From Nitrospirota bacterium (lineage in GTDB: Bacteria; Nitrospirota; Thermodesulfovibrionia; UBA6902): 10,534 bases of DNA. Every line of letters starts with the position of its first letter. Positions within the stretch are counted from its first letter, which is position 1. A model generated the notes under the pieces. The model had not been told where the DNA came from and searched no databases. It saw only the letters and a program-made list of their open reading frames with translations. The position numbers were made by a program, and so were the translations under genes. This document shows positions 1-6,831 of this stretch, in pieces. The stretch is taken from NCBI GenBank assembly GCA_015491705.1, contig WFVK01000187.1, positions 1 to 10,534 on the forward strand. The letters are read 5' to 3'.

Positions 1-1
1 A

Positions 2-814
2 CAGGAAGTTGCAAAGAAAAGGGGTGTATCAAAGGTGCCTGACCCCACATACGATATTACAAGGGACCTGGATACAATCCATGAGGATTTTATTACAGTA
101 GGGGATAAGATAATAAATAACGGGAAAGAGCTGCTCGAGTGGGTGCTGGAGGCATCGAAGGCCAACACAGGTGATGCGGATATTACCTCGCTGAAGGAAA
201 GCGGCTTTGTGCAACTGAAGACATCGGCGGGCCAGACAAGCCCCCTGTATCCGGACAAGGCGTTTTATCCCTTTGAGCCCCAGGTCTACCTGAAACGCCC
301 GTATTTCACGCTCTCCGGGAGGCAGCAGTTCTACGTGGACCACGCTATATACCTGAGGCTGGGCTGCGCGGTGCCGACGGCGAGAAGGCCGGTCAGGCCG
401 GGCAGGTACCCGCTGACTTATTACAACCCTCATACCCGCTACGGCATCCATACCACATGGAGGACCGGCAAGTACCATCTCAGGCTCCAGAGGGGGGTCC
501 CCTGCGCGAACATAAACCCTGAGACCGCACGGAAGAGGGGGATAAGAGACGGGGACAATATAAGGATTTTCAATGATGTCGGCGAGATGTATCTCATGGC
601 AAAGCTTCATCCCGGCACGCCGCCGGATGTGGTCTGGACAGAGCATGCGTGGGAGAACTTCCAGTTCAGGGACGGCAAGGGGTTCAACAATGTTGTGGCC
701 GGAATAATAACCCCCCTGGAGCTGGCGGGCAATTACGGGCATATGAGCTTCAATCCCTTCTGGGACGGAAACCAGATCATGAGCGAGGCATCAGTGGATA
801 TTGAAAGGGCTTAG
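2..814 (+). CDS. Molybdopterin oxidoreductase alpha subunit, C-terminal part (NarG/NxrA-like, type II DMSO reductase family); 5' end outside window
   Basis: Catalytic subunit of a molybdenum bis-MGD enzyme that exchanges electrons with the beta subunit encoded next. Only the last 270 residues are visible. The frame is open to the left edge, so the GTG at 35 is internal. What is seen is the C-terminal cofactor-binding domain of this family: SGRQQFYVDH, then YNPHTRYGIHTTWR, the LRLQRG...NPETARKRGIRDGD block, and EHAWENFQF. This pattern fits the NarG/NxrA/ClrA/DdhA/EbdA branch rather than NapA or formate dehydrogenase. The Mo-ligand region, the N-terminal [4Fe-4S] site and any Tat signal lie upstream, so the substrate is unknown. 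The Rieske, cytochrome b and gamma-domain genes downstream suggest a periplasmic enzyme. The stop overlaps the beta gene's ribosome binding site. Confidence 0.9.
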   Translation, partial: QEVAKKRGVSKVPDPTYDITRDLDTIHEDFITVGDKIINNGKELLEWVLEASKANTGDADITSLKESGFVQLKTSAGQTSPLYPDKAFYPFEPQVYLKRPYFTLSGRQQFYVDHAIYLRLGCAVPTARRPVRPGRYPLTYYNPHTRYGIHTTWRTGKYHLRLQRGVPCANINPETARKRGIRDGDNIRIFNDVGEMYLMAKLHPGTPPDVVWTEHAWENFQFRDGKGFNNVVAGIITPLELAGNYGHMSFNPFWDGNQIMSEASVDIERA

Positions 815-819
815 GAGGG
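812..819 (+). promoter_or_regulatory. Ribosome binding site fixing the TTG start of the beta subunit
   Basis: TAGGAGGG overlaps the alpha stop codon (812-814) and sits about 7 nt before TTG at 827. The first ATG in this frame (842) would remove RQLA, part of the usual N-terminus that precedes the first cysteine cluster, and has no comparable site. TTG is therefore the preferred start, and the overlap suggests translational coupling to alpha. Confidence 0.75.
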
Positions 820-826
820 ACATAAA

Positions 827-1846
827 TTGAGACAGCTTGCAATGGTTATTGATCTGAACAAGTGCCTTGGATGCCAGACCTGCACCGCGGCCTGCAAGAC
901 CCAGTGGACCAACAGAAACGGCAGGGAGTACATGTACTGGAACAATGTCGAGACCAGGCCGGGCAGGGGCTACCCCGCCGACTGGGAGAGGCGCGGGGGC
1001 GGGTTCAGGGACGGCAATGTGCATACCGGCGGCGCCCTGCCTTCGCTGGGGGATTACGGCGTTCCATGGGACTATAACCTGAAAGACGCCCTCCTCAAAG
1101 GCGGTGGAGGGCATGTGACGCCGCGTTACAGGGGCAAAGAGGTGCAGCCTGCGGGCGGGCCTAACTGGGACGAGGACGGGGGCGGCGGCATATTCCCGAA
1201 CTCCTATTATTTCTATCTGCCCAGGATATGCAACCACTGCAGCAGGCCCGCATGTCTTGCCGCGTGCCCGAGAAAGGCCATAGTCAAGAGGGAGGAGGAC
1301 GGCATCGTCCTGGTTGACCGGAAAAGGTGCAGGGGCTACCGTTACTGCGTAAGGGCATGCCCGTACAAGAAGGTCTATTTCAATCCCGCTGTAAACCAGT
1401 CGGAGAAGTGCATATTCTGCTTCCCCCGGCTGGAAAGCGGAAGGCCGCAGGCCTGTGCCGTGCAGTGCGTGGGAAGGATAAGGCATACAGGCTATATGGA
1501 TGACAGGGAAAGCCGTGTCTACAGGCTTGTCAGGCAGTGGAAGGTCGCGCTTCCTTTGAGGCCCGACTTCGGGACACAGCCGAATGTATTCTACATCCCC
1601 CCGCTGAGTCCGCCGAAATTCGATGAACAGGGCAGGGTCACCGGCGAGCAGCGGATACCGGTGGAGTACCTGAGAAGGCTTTTCGGTCCGGGCGTGGATG
1701 AGGCGATGAAAACCCTCGCGGCGGAAATGCAGAAGCGGGCCGGGGGCGGCAAATCCCCGCTTATTGATATGCTTATTGCCTATGTGCATAAAGACATGTT
1801 CGGCCATGCCGCTCCTTCCCCGGCGGAAGGGGGGCGGGATGAATGA
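827..1846 (+). CDS. Molybdoenzyme beta subunit, four-cluster iron-sulfur protein (NarH/NxrB-like)
   Basis: Electron-transfer subunit carrying a wire of Fe-S clusters between the alpha molybdenum site and the gamma heme. The 339 residues begin [13 protein letters not shown], typical of the family. Four cysteine groups are visible: C13/C16/C19/C23, C135/C138/C143/C147, C168/C174/C178 and C195/C198/C210/C214. In the third group the second position is Tyr171 (CRGYRYC). In NarH and relatives a Trp or Tyr here goes with one [3Fe-4S] and three [4Fe-4S] clusters, so 15 ligand cysteines fit that set. The [13 protein letters not shown] block at about 38-50 resembles periplasmic NarH/NxrB-type proteins. 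There is no signal peptide, so export probably occurs with alpha. The start is a TTG with a strong ribosome binding site; the gene follows alpha after 12 nt. Confidence 0.93.
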   Translation: MRQLAMVIDLNKCLGCQTCTAACKTQWTNRNGREYMYWNNVETRPGRGYPADWERRGGGFRDGNVHTGGALPSLGDYGVPWDYNLKDALLKGGGGHVTPRYRGKEVQPAGGPNWDEDGGGGIFPNSYYFYLPRICNHCSRPACLAACPRKAIVKREEDGIVLVDRKRCRGYRYCVRACPYKKVYFNPAVNQSEKCIFCFPRLESGRPQACAVQCVGRIRHTGYMDDRESRVYRLVRQWKVALPLRPDFGTQPNVFYIPPLSPPKFDEQGRVTGEQRIPVEYLRRLFGPGVDEAMKTLAAEMQKRAGGGKSPLIDMLIAYVHKDMFGHAAPSPAEGGRDE

Positions 1847-1867
1847 CAATGGAGAGGTTTTAAGTCA

Positions 1868-1877
1868 AAGGAGGTGC
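1868..1877 (+). promoter_or_regulatory. Ribosome binding site deciding the Rieske start
   Basis: AAAGGAGGTG, close to a perfect anti-Shine-Dalgarno match, lies 6 nt before ATG at 1884. The in-frame ATG at 1839, which would overlap the end of beta, has only a G-rich stretch before it. The 1884 start also puts the twin-arginine motif 13 residues in. Confidence 0.7.
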
Positions 1878-1883
1878 GGGCAA

Positions 1884-2354
1884 ATGGATGACAAGACCGG
1901 TGACAGGGACGGAATAACAAGACGGGGGTTTCTCGGCATGGCCTCTTTATGGGCCCTCATCCTGTCATCACTGACGCTGCTTGCCGGAATGTTCAGGATG
2001 TCAAAGGCCGATGTTTACTATGAAAAATCGCGGAGGTTCAAGATCGGCAAGCCGGAGAGTTTTCCCGTGGGCACTGTAAAAAAACTCGAGGAGGAACGGG
2101 TCTTCATATTTGCGGACAGTGAGGGGATTTACGCCGTATCCAGTGTATGCACGCACCTCGGCTGCATTGTGAACGCCGTTGACTGGGGCTTCCAGTGTCC
2201 CTGCCACGGCTCGAAATTCAACAGGGACGGCAGGGTGATCTCGGGACCCGCGCCCAGGAACCTGCCGTGGTTCAAGATAAGCAGGCATGTTGACGGCAAT
2301 CTCGTGGTTGACGCGGGCAGGGAGATAAAGACAGGAACGAAATTCAGGGTATAG
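1884..2354 (+). CDS. Rieske [2Fe-2S] protein with Tat signal-anchor
   Basis: Iron-sulfur subunit of a bc/b6f-type complex, taking an electron from quinol at the outer face of the membrane. From the 1884 start it has 156 residues. A twin-arginine motif, TRRGFLG, lies at 12-18, followed by one hydrophobic segment at about 19-36 that probably stays as an anchor. The cluster-binding boxes are complete: C89-T-H91-L-G-C94 and C105-P-C107-H108-G-S, with the GPAPRNLPW loop at 121-129. Cysteines 94 and 107 are the expected disulfide pair. It lies 37 nt after beta and 5 nt before cytochrome b in the same operon. A start at 1839 would add 15 residues and cannot be fully excluded. Confidence 0.95.
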   Translation: MDDKTGDRDGITRRGFLGMASLWALILSSLTLLAGMFRMSKADVYYEKSRRFKIGKPESFPVGTVKKLEEERVFIFADSEGIYAVSSVCTHLGCIVNAVDWGFQCPCHGSKFNRDGRVISGPAPRNLPWFKISRHVDGNLVVDAGREIKTGTKFRV

Positions 2355-2359
2355 ATGCA

Positions 2360-3781
2360 ATGAACCGGTCCGGAATGGATAACTTCAGAGAAAACCTCAA
2401 AAATATCAAAGGCTCTTTTGCCGCTTCCCTTCTGAGAACGAAGAGGCCCCTGTCCGGCAGGTCACGGGCCGCCGTGATGCTGAATAACTTCTTTCTCCAC
2501 ATCCAGGGAGTCAGGACAAATATAAACACGCTCAGGCCCGCATACACATTCGGCCTGGGGCTTATCTCGCTGTTCCTGCTCTTTTTCACCACAATATCCG
2601 GAATCCTCCTGATGATATATTACAATCCGTCAACCGGGGACGCGTACAACAGTGTAAAGGATATAACGTATGTGGTCTTTGCAGGCAGCCTCATGAGGAA
2701 CGTGCACAAATGGGCCGGCGAAGGCATGATAATCTTTGTCATGCTTCACATGGCAAGGGTCTTTTATACAGGCTCATACAGCAGGCCAAGGGAGTTCAAC
2801 TGGGTTGTCGGCATAATGCTCCTGACACTCACCTTTGTGCTGAACCTGTCCGGGTACATGCTCCCGTGGGACCAGCTTTCGTACTGGGCGCTGGTCATTG
2901 TCTCGAATATCATCCAGTCCTCAAAAGAGCTTACGGACGCCCTTGGCATAACACCGTATTTCGACATCGGAGGCATGGCAAAGGAATTTTTCCTCGGGGG
3001 CACGGTGCCGGGGAAGGCAACTCTCATAAGGGTCTATTTCCTGCACATCATGCTCCTGCCCATCCTTATGTTCATATCCCTCGGGGTGCATTTCTGGAGG
3101 ATAAGAAAAGACGGGGGGCTCTCAAGGCCCGCCGGCAGTGTTGAGAAAAGCGTGTTTTCCTGGCCTGACCTGCTGCGGGCGGAGACGGCGGTGCTGATGC
3201 TGTGCCTTGCAGGGGTGCTGGTATATTCATTTTACGTGGATGCGCCCCTGAGGGAGGCAGCCAATCCCCTTATCCCGGAGAACCCTGCAAAGGCGCCGTG
3301 GTATTTCCTGGGCCTGCAGGAGATGGTCTCCTATTCAGCCTTCATGGGCGGCATAGTGGCGCCGGGGCTGGCGATACTCGGGCTTGCACTGATACCGTAT
3401 CTCGACAGGGAGGACGGCCATGCGGGTATATGGTTTTCAGGAAGGCAGGGGAAGATTACAGCACTGCAGTCGTTATTTGCAGGAGCTGCGGTGCTTGCCG
3501 GGCTGCTTGCGTTTGTGATCAGGTTCGGCTGGTTCAGGAACTGGTGGCCGGATGTGCCGCAGATACTGATCATCATGGTAAACCCCGCGGGTATATGGGT
3601 TGCATTTGTGGCCCTGTGGTCGCTGCGCGTGATCAGGAAGACCGGCTCAACGCGGATGGGGGCCATAGCCCTGTTCACGCTGTTCCTGGTCGGTTATGTG
3701 ATGCTCACTTATGTGGGAACGGAACTCAGGGGGCCGAACTGGGAGTTTTACTGGCTGAAGAGCCGGTGGCCCCTGCATTAG
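2360..3781 (+). CDS. Cytochrome b, b6 and subunit IV fused (menaquinol-type Rieske/cytochrome b complex)
   Basis: Membrane quinol-oxidising subunit with two b hemes. It has 473 residues. The N-terminal half is b6-like, with heme ligands H116/H130 and H229/H244; the second pair has 14 residues between, the b6f-type spacing. GYMLPWDQLSYWA at 165-177 is the cd-loop signature. The C-terminal half is subunit IV-like and carries APWYFLGLQE at 312-321 where PEWY is usual. The RGPNWEFYW tail (457-465) matches fused cytochromes b of anaerobic bacteria as I recall them. The position equivalent to the Cys that binds heme c-i in b6 appears to be Gly65 by my alignment, so no covalent c-i heme is expected. 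The start has only a weak ribosome binding site, consistent with coupling to the Rieske stop 5 nt upstream. Confidence 0.95.
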   Translation: MNRSGMDNFRENLKNIKGSFAASLLRTKRPLSGRSRAAVMLNNFFLHIQGVRTNINTLRPAYTFGLGLISLFLLFFTTISGILLMIYYNPSTGDAYNSVKDITYVVFAGSLMRNVHKWAGEGMIIFVMLHMARVFYTGSYSRPREFNWVVGIMLLTLTFVLNLSGYMLPWDQLSYWALVIVSNIIQSSKELTDALGITPYFDIGGMAKEFFLGGTVPGKATLIRVYFLHIMLLPILMFISLGVHFWRIRKDGGLSRPAGSVEKSVFSWPDLLRAETAVLMLCLAGVLVYSFYVDAPLREAANPLIPENPAKAPWYFLGLQEMVSYSAFMGGIVAPGLAILGLALIPYLDREDGHAGIWFSGRQGKITALQSLFAGAAVLAGLLAFVIRFGWFRNWWPDVPQILIIMVNPAGIWVAFVALWSLRVIRKTGSTRMGAIALFTLFLVGYVMLTYVGTELRGPNWEFYWLKSRWPLH

Positions 3782-3786
3782 GTGCT

Positions 3787-5565
3787 ATGTACAGGAAATT
3801 CTATCTGACATTGACGCTGGTATCGGCGCTTGTTGTGCTGGCCTTTTCCCTGCTTGCCGCTTACAGGGAGGCAACGCCTGAGTGGAAGATGTACCGCTCC
3901 GTGTACAGGAAACTCTTTATTGAAAAGGCGAAGGCCGCGGGGAAAGATGCCGTGCCGCCGGACATGGGCATTCAGCAGATATATCTGCCGGAACTGGGAA
4001 GGGTTGACCGGTGTACAAACTGCCATGCAGGGGTTGATAATCCCCTGATGGCGGATGCGGAGATACCCTACAGGCAGCACAGCGGTGATTATCTGCAAGA
4101 CCATCCTGTGGACAGGTTCGGCTGCACAGTCTGCCACTACGGGCAGGGACGCGCAACCAATAAAAAAGAGGCGCACGGCGAGGGTCGCGATACACACTGG
4201 GATTACCCCCTTCTCCCCATGAAGTATATCCAGAGCTCCTGTGCCGCGTGCCATGACCCCGGGATGCTGGAGCGCAGCGGTGCAGGCATGGTTGCGGAAG
4301 GGGCGAGACTCTTCCGTGAAAAAGGGTGCAGGGGCTGCCACAAGCTTAACGGTACCGGCGGTGTCCTCGGCACGCACCTTGACGGCGTGGGATCACAACC
4401 CATCGCCCATTTCCCGATGACGTATGTAAAGGGGGAGAAGACGGTTTACTCCTGGCTGAGGCAGCACTTTGAAGACCCCGGGGGCATTGTTCCCGGAAGC
4501 ATGATGAAGGTTGATCTCACAGCCGGGGAAGCGGACCTCCTGACCACCTACATGCTGTCCCTCAGGTCTGAAGATATGCCGGCGAAGTACAGGCGCAAAG
4601 GGCCTGCAAAGGCCGGGGAAGTCCCCGGCGGAGAGTCGTTATACAAGATGTACTGTATTGCATGTCATGCCTCCGGCAAAAAGAGCGTTTATGACAGGAT
4701 ATTCAGGCGCACCATTCCGGCGATTATGGACCCTGCATTCCTGAGGACCGCCAATGACCGGTTCCTGAGAAGGGTTATAAAGGAGGGCCGTACAGGCACA
4801 CCGATGACTGCATGGAAGGCCGGGGGCGGGGGGCTGACGGATGACGAGATAGGCAGGATCATCTCCTATATCACGAGGGACAGGCCGGCATCCGCGGCAG
4901 AGGCGGTCAGCGGCCTGATAGCGGCAAAGAGGATCAGCGGGAAGATTCCCGTCCGGCCGGAAGCCCCCCCCTGGAAGCGCGCAGAGGCATTCACCGTCCC
5001 ACTGATGCTCGTGGGACAGACCCCCGACCCCATGGACAGGCTGGTTACGGTCAGGGTGCTTTATAATGACAGGGAGATAGCCTTCCTGGTGGAGTGGAAG
5101 GACGACACCAGGAACGTGTCACTGGGCGTCAATGCCTTCAGGGACGCGGTTGCGCTGCAGTTCCCTGTGCAGAACAATGCAGAACCATCCTTCAGGATGG
5201 GACAGGGGCCGGGCGGAAACAGCAGGACAATGGTGAACATATGGTTCTGGAAGGCGGATGTCCAGGAATCCATTGACGGGGACGGGCAGGCGGCTGACCG
5301 CAGCCCGTTTGAAAACCTTACGGCGGCGGGCTTCGGAACCCTTAAACCAAAAGAGGGCGGCTTGCCCATCTCCGGGACAGGTCAGTGGCGCAACGGGAGA
5401 TGGAGGGTGCTCTTCATGAGGGCGTTCAGCGGGCGGGAAGGCGATGCAGTGTTTGCAACAGGCGGACTTACTCCCGTCAGTTTCGCGGTGTGGAACGGCG
5501 CGGAGGAGAACGTCGACGGCAGAAAGGCTGTCTCGGCATGGTATTATATAGTACTTGAGCAATGA
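3787..5565 (+). CDS. Membrane-anchored pentaheme cytochrome c fused to a heme-b-binding gamma-subunit domain (NxrC/EbdC/DdhC-like)
   Basis: Predicted electron bridge between the cytochrome b/Rieske complex and the molybdoenzyme. The 592 residues show an N-terminal membrane anchor (about 5-26). Five heme c motifs follow: CTNCH at 76, CTVCH at 113, CAACH at 152, CRGCH at 181 and CIACH at 290. The first three form the compact domain known from bc-complex cytochromes (RCTNCHAGVDNP, FGCTVCHYGQGRAT). The last two are mono-heme folds with likely Met ligands at 239/240 (PGSMM) and 340 (TPM). Residues about 395-592 are an ethylbenzene-dehydrogenase gamma-type domain: FRMG at 469-472, VNIWFWKAD at 483-491, GRWRVLFMR, and GRKAVSAW near the end. 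Met471 and Lys580 are candidate axial heme b ligands by analogy with EbdC. The ATG at 3787, 5 nt after the cytochrome b stop, is chosen; the same frame is open further upstream inside cytochrome b. Confidence 0.92.
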   Translation: MYRKFYLTLTLVSALVVLAFSLLAAYREATPEWKMYRSVYRKLFIEKAKAAGKDAVPPDMGIQQIYLPELGRVDRCTNCHAGVDNPLMADAEIPYRQHSGDYLQDHPVDRFGCTVCHYGQGRATNKKEAHGEGRDTHWDYPLLPMKYIQSSCAACHDPGMLERSGAGMVAEGARLFREKGCRGCHKLNGTGGVLGTHLDGVGSQPIAHFPMTYVKGEKTVYSWLRQHFEDPGGIVPGSMMKVDLTAGEADLLTTYMLSLRSEDMPAKYRRKGPAKAGEVPGGESLYKMYCIACHASGKKSVYDRIFRRTIPAIMDPAFLRTANDRFLRRVIKEGRTGTPMTAWKAGGGGLTDDEIGRIISYITRDRPASAAEAVSGLIAAKRISGKIPVRPEAPPWKRAEAFTVPLMLVGQTPDPMDRLVTVRVLYNDREIAFLVEWKDDTRNVSLGVNAFRDAVALQFPVQNNAEPSFRMGQGPGGNSRTMVNIWFWKADVQESIDGDGQAADRSPFENLTAAGFGTLKPKEGGLPISGTGQWRNGRWRVLFMRAFSGREGDAVFATGGLTPVSFAVWNGAEENVDGRKAVSAWYYIVLEQ

Positions 5566-5583
5566 ACGAACCTAATATATTAA
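5555..5583 (+). promoter_or_regulatory. Possible promoter for the HdrD-like gene
   Basis: TTGAGC (5555-5560) and TATTAA (5578-5583) are separated by 17 nt, each matching four of six consensus bases. Transcription would begin near 5590, putting the inverted repeat at 5591-5625 at the very 5' end of the mRNA. The -35 lies inside the end of the cytochrome c gene. This is only a motif match. Confidence 0.3.
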
Positions 5584-5600
5584 CCTTAATGTTGCATAAA
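5574..5600 (+). repeat. Intergenic element, copy A (partner at 10374-10401)
   Basis: This AT-rich stretch runs from AATATATTAACC to GTTGCATAAA. It matches 10374-10401 in 25 of 28 aligned columns, with two T/C changes and one single-base gap. Both copies lie in intergenic DNA ahead of a plus-strand reading frame. Possible roles are a shared operator and -10 region or the start of a structured leader. The match was aligned by eye. Confidence 0.7.
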
Positions 5601-5625
5601 GGGGCGGAAGATGATTTTATGCAAC
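5591..5625. promoter_or_regulatory. Perfect 10-bp inverted repeat upstream of the HdrD-like gene
   Basis: GTTGCATAAA (5591-5600) and TTTATGCAAC (5616-5625) are exact reverse complements separated by 15 nt. As RNA they would form a 10-bp stem about 20 nt before the start codon; as DNA they could be a two-half-site operator. No U-tract follows, so a rho-independent terminator is unlikely. Confidence 0.6.
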
Positions 5626-5646
5626 TGGAAGGTTTAAAGCGACAAA

Positions 5647-6762
5647 ATGGGTGAAACCGAAAAAATACTGCAGTCGTGCGATGACTGCGGCGCATGCATT
5701 AAAAACTGTATCTTCCTGAGCCATTACTGCAAGACACCGAAAGATCTGGCCGGGAGATTCCTGCGGGATCCCCTAAAGGACATAGAGACGGCATATTCCT
5801 GCACACTGTGCGGGCTGTGCAGGCGGGTATGCCATTTAAATCTCTATCCCGGCGATATGTATCTTGAGGCCCGCCGGGAAATATTCAGGGCGCTGCAGGC
5901 AAAGACCCTGCCCGAGGCCCCCGGTCACAGGGCCGTACTGCCTAAACTGAAGGCCATCGGCAGCCACCAGGCCTTCAGCACCTCCCCCCTGTTCACGCTG
6001 AGTAAAGGCCCCTCAGCAGGAAACGGCACCGTGCCGAAGACCGTCTTTTTCCCCGGTTGCTCCTTCCCGGCCTACTCCCCCGGGCTGGTGGTGAAATCCT
6101 ACAGGTATCTCCGCGGGAAGATTCCGGGGACCGGCATCGTTCTTAACTGCTGCGGCAAACCGAGCAGGGACATGGGTGACGAGGAAAAATTCCATACAAT
6201 CTTCAGGAACACGATGGAGGAATTTTCCCGCCTTGGCGTTGAGGAGGTAGTCGTGGCCTGCATCAACTGCCATAAGGTCTTTGCCGAAAACAGCAGCATG
6301 AGGATCCGGACGATATACGAGTTGATGACAGAGATGGGGTTCCCGAAGTCTGTCTCCGGGCAGGGGCGGAAGGTAAGCATACACGATGTATGCCCTGCAA
6401 GGTACACGCCCGGCATACGCAGCGCGGTCAGGGAGATAGTCACCCGGCTGGATTATGAGATAGCGGAGATGCCTTTCAGGAACGAGGTCACGAGCTGCTG
6501 CGGCGCCGGCGGATGCGCGCCCTGCGGCAATGCGGATCTTTCCGACAGGCATTCACAAAAAAGGGTGGACCAGGCAAAGGGCCGGATAGTCACTTATTGC
6601 GCGCATTGCAGGGAGCGTATCTCCTCTTATGCCTCTTCCCTGCATGTCCTGGATCTGGTCTTCAGGGACCCCGGGAGGCAGCACGGAAAGAAGTATAACA
6701 AGAGCTGGAAGAACTGGCTGAACCGCTGGTACCTGAAGCACAGGCTGCGTGTTATGTCCTGA
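5647..6762 (+). CDS. HdrD/GlpC-like iron-sulfur oxidoreductase with two CCG domains
   Basis: The family includes heterodisulfide reductase HdrD, GlpC, DsrK and lactate oxidase subunits that pass electrons between a catalytic partner and quinones or disulfides. The 371 residues contain two [4Fe-4S] motifs (C11/C14/C17/C21 and C52/C55/C58/C62). Two CCG domains follow: C138, C168-C169-G170, C205/C208; and C249, C284-C285-G286, C318/C321. Such domains bind noncubane [4Fe-4S] clusters. No membrane segment is evident, but the basic, Trp-rich tail (about 351-368) could touch the membrane. It lies 81 bp after the respiratory operon with its own candidate promoter and inverted repeat, so it may be separately regulated. 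The ribosome binding site is weak (GGAAGG at 5627, 14 nt away). The exact partner and substrate cannot be stated; a role in the neighbouring electron chain is inference. Confidence 0.92.
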   Translation: MGETEKILQSCDDCGACIKNCIFLSHYCKTPKDLAGRFLRDPLKDIETAYSCTLCGLCRRVCHLNLYPGDMYLEARREIFRALQAKTLPEAPGHRAVLPKLKAIGSHQAFSTSPLFTLSKGPSAGNGTVPKTVFFPGCSFPAYSPGLVVKSYRYLRGKIPGTGIVLNCCGKPSRDMGDEEKFHTIFRNTMEEFSRLGVEEVVVACINCHKVFAENSSMRIRTIYELMTEMGFPKSVSGQGRKVSIHDVCPARYTPGIRSAVREIVTRLDYEIAEMPFRNEVTSCCGAGGCAPCGNADLSDRHSQKRVDQAKGRIVTYCAHCRERISSYASSLHVLDLVFRDPGRQHGKKYNKSWKNWLNRWYLKHRLRVMS

Positions 6763-6810
6763 GGTGCATAAATCGGCGGGAGGGCCCGCGGGAAACACTC
6801 TATCCGCGAT
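6763..6810. repeat. GTGCATAAA-hairpin element, copy B (between convergent genes)
   Basis: It begins directly after the HdrD-like stop codon with GGTGCATAAA. A GC-rich hairpin follows at 6774-6791 (CGGCGGG, loop AGGG, CCCGCGG; six of seven pairs), and the element ends in GCGAT at 6806-6810. It aligns with 10392-10440 at roughly three quarters identity, with the hairpin in the same place. It could stop or insulate transcription between the convergent genes, but lacks a T-run on either strand. The 69-bp gap 6763-6831 holds no gene. Confidence 0.5.
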
Positions 6811-6831
6811 ACCTTACATGGAATAAAACGG

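Noticed and set aside
35..37. GTG as the start of the alpha gene
   Set aside because: The frame stays open to the window edge and only the C-terminal domain would remain, so the gene continues to the left.
1781..1800. Another GTGCATAAA in the beta gene
   Set aside because: It lies inside coding sequence (VHKDM), lacks the hairpin and the AT-rich flank, and is probably chance.
29..1849. Long minus-strand open frames opposite the alpha and beta genes (237 and 352 codons)
   Set aside because: They are mirror frames of GC-rich coding DNA. They show no recognisable motifs, and the plus-strand proteins have complete family signatures.
3202..3786. Extension of the cytochrome c gene 195 codons upstream within cytochrome b
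   Set aside because: The extension overlaps cytochrome b coding sequence in another frame, is unlike any protein family, and would bury the N-terminal membrane anchor that begins at 3787.
6763..6810. Rho-independent terminator between the convergent genes
   Set aside because: The hairpin is GC-rich but no run of T follows on either strand; it is reported as a repeat element instead.
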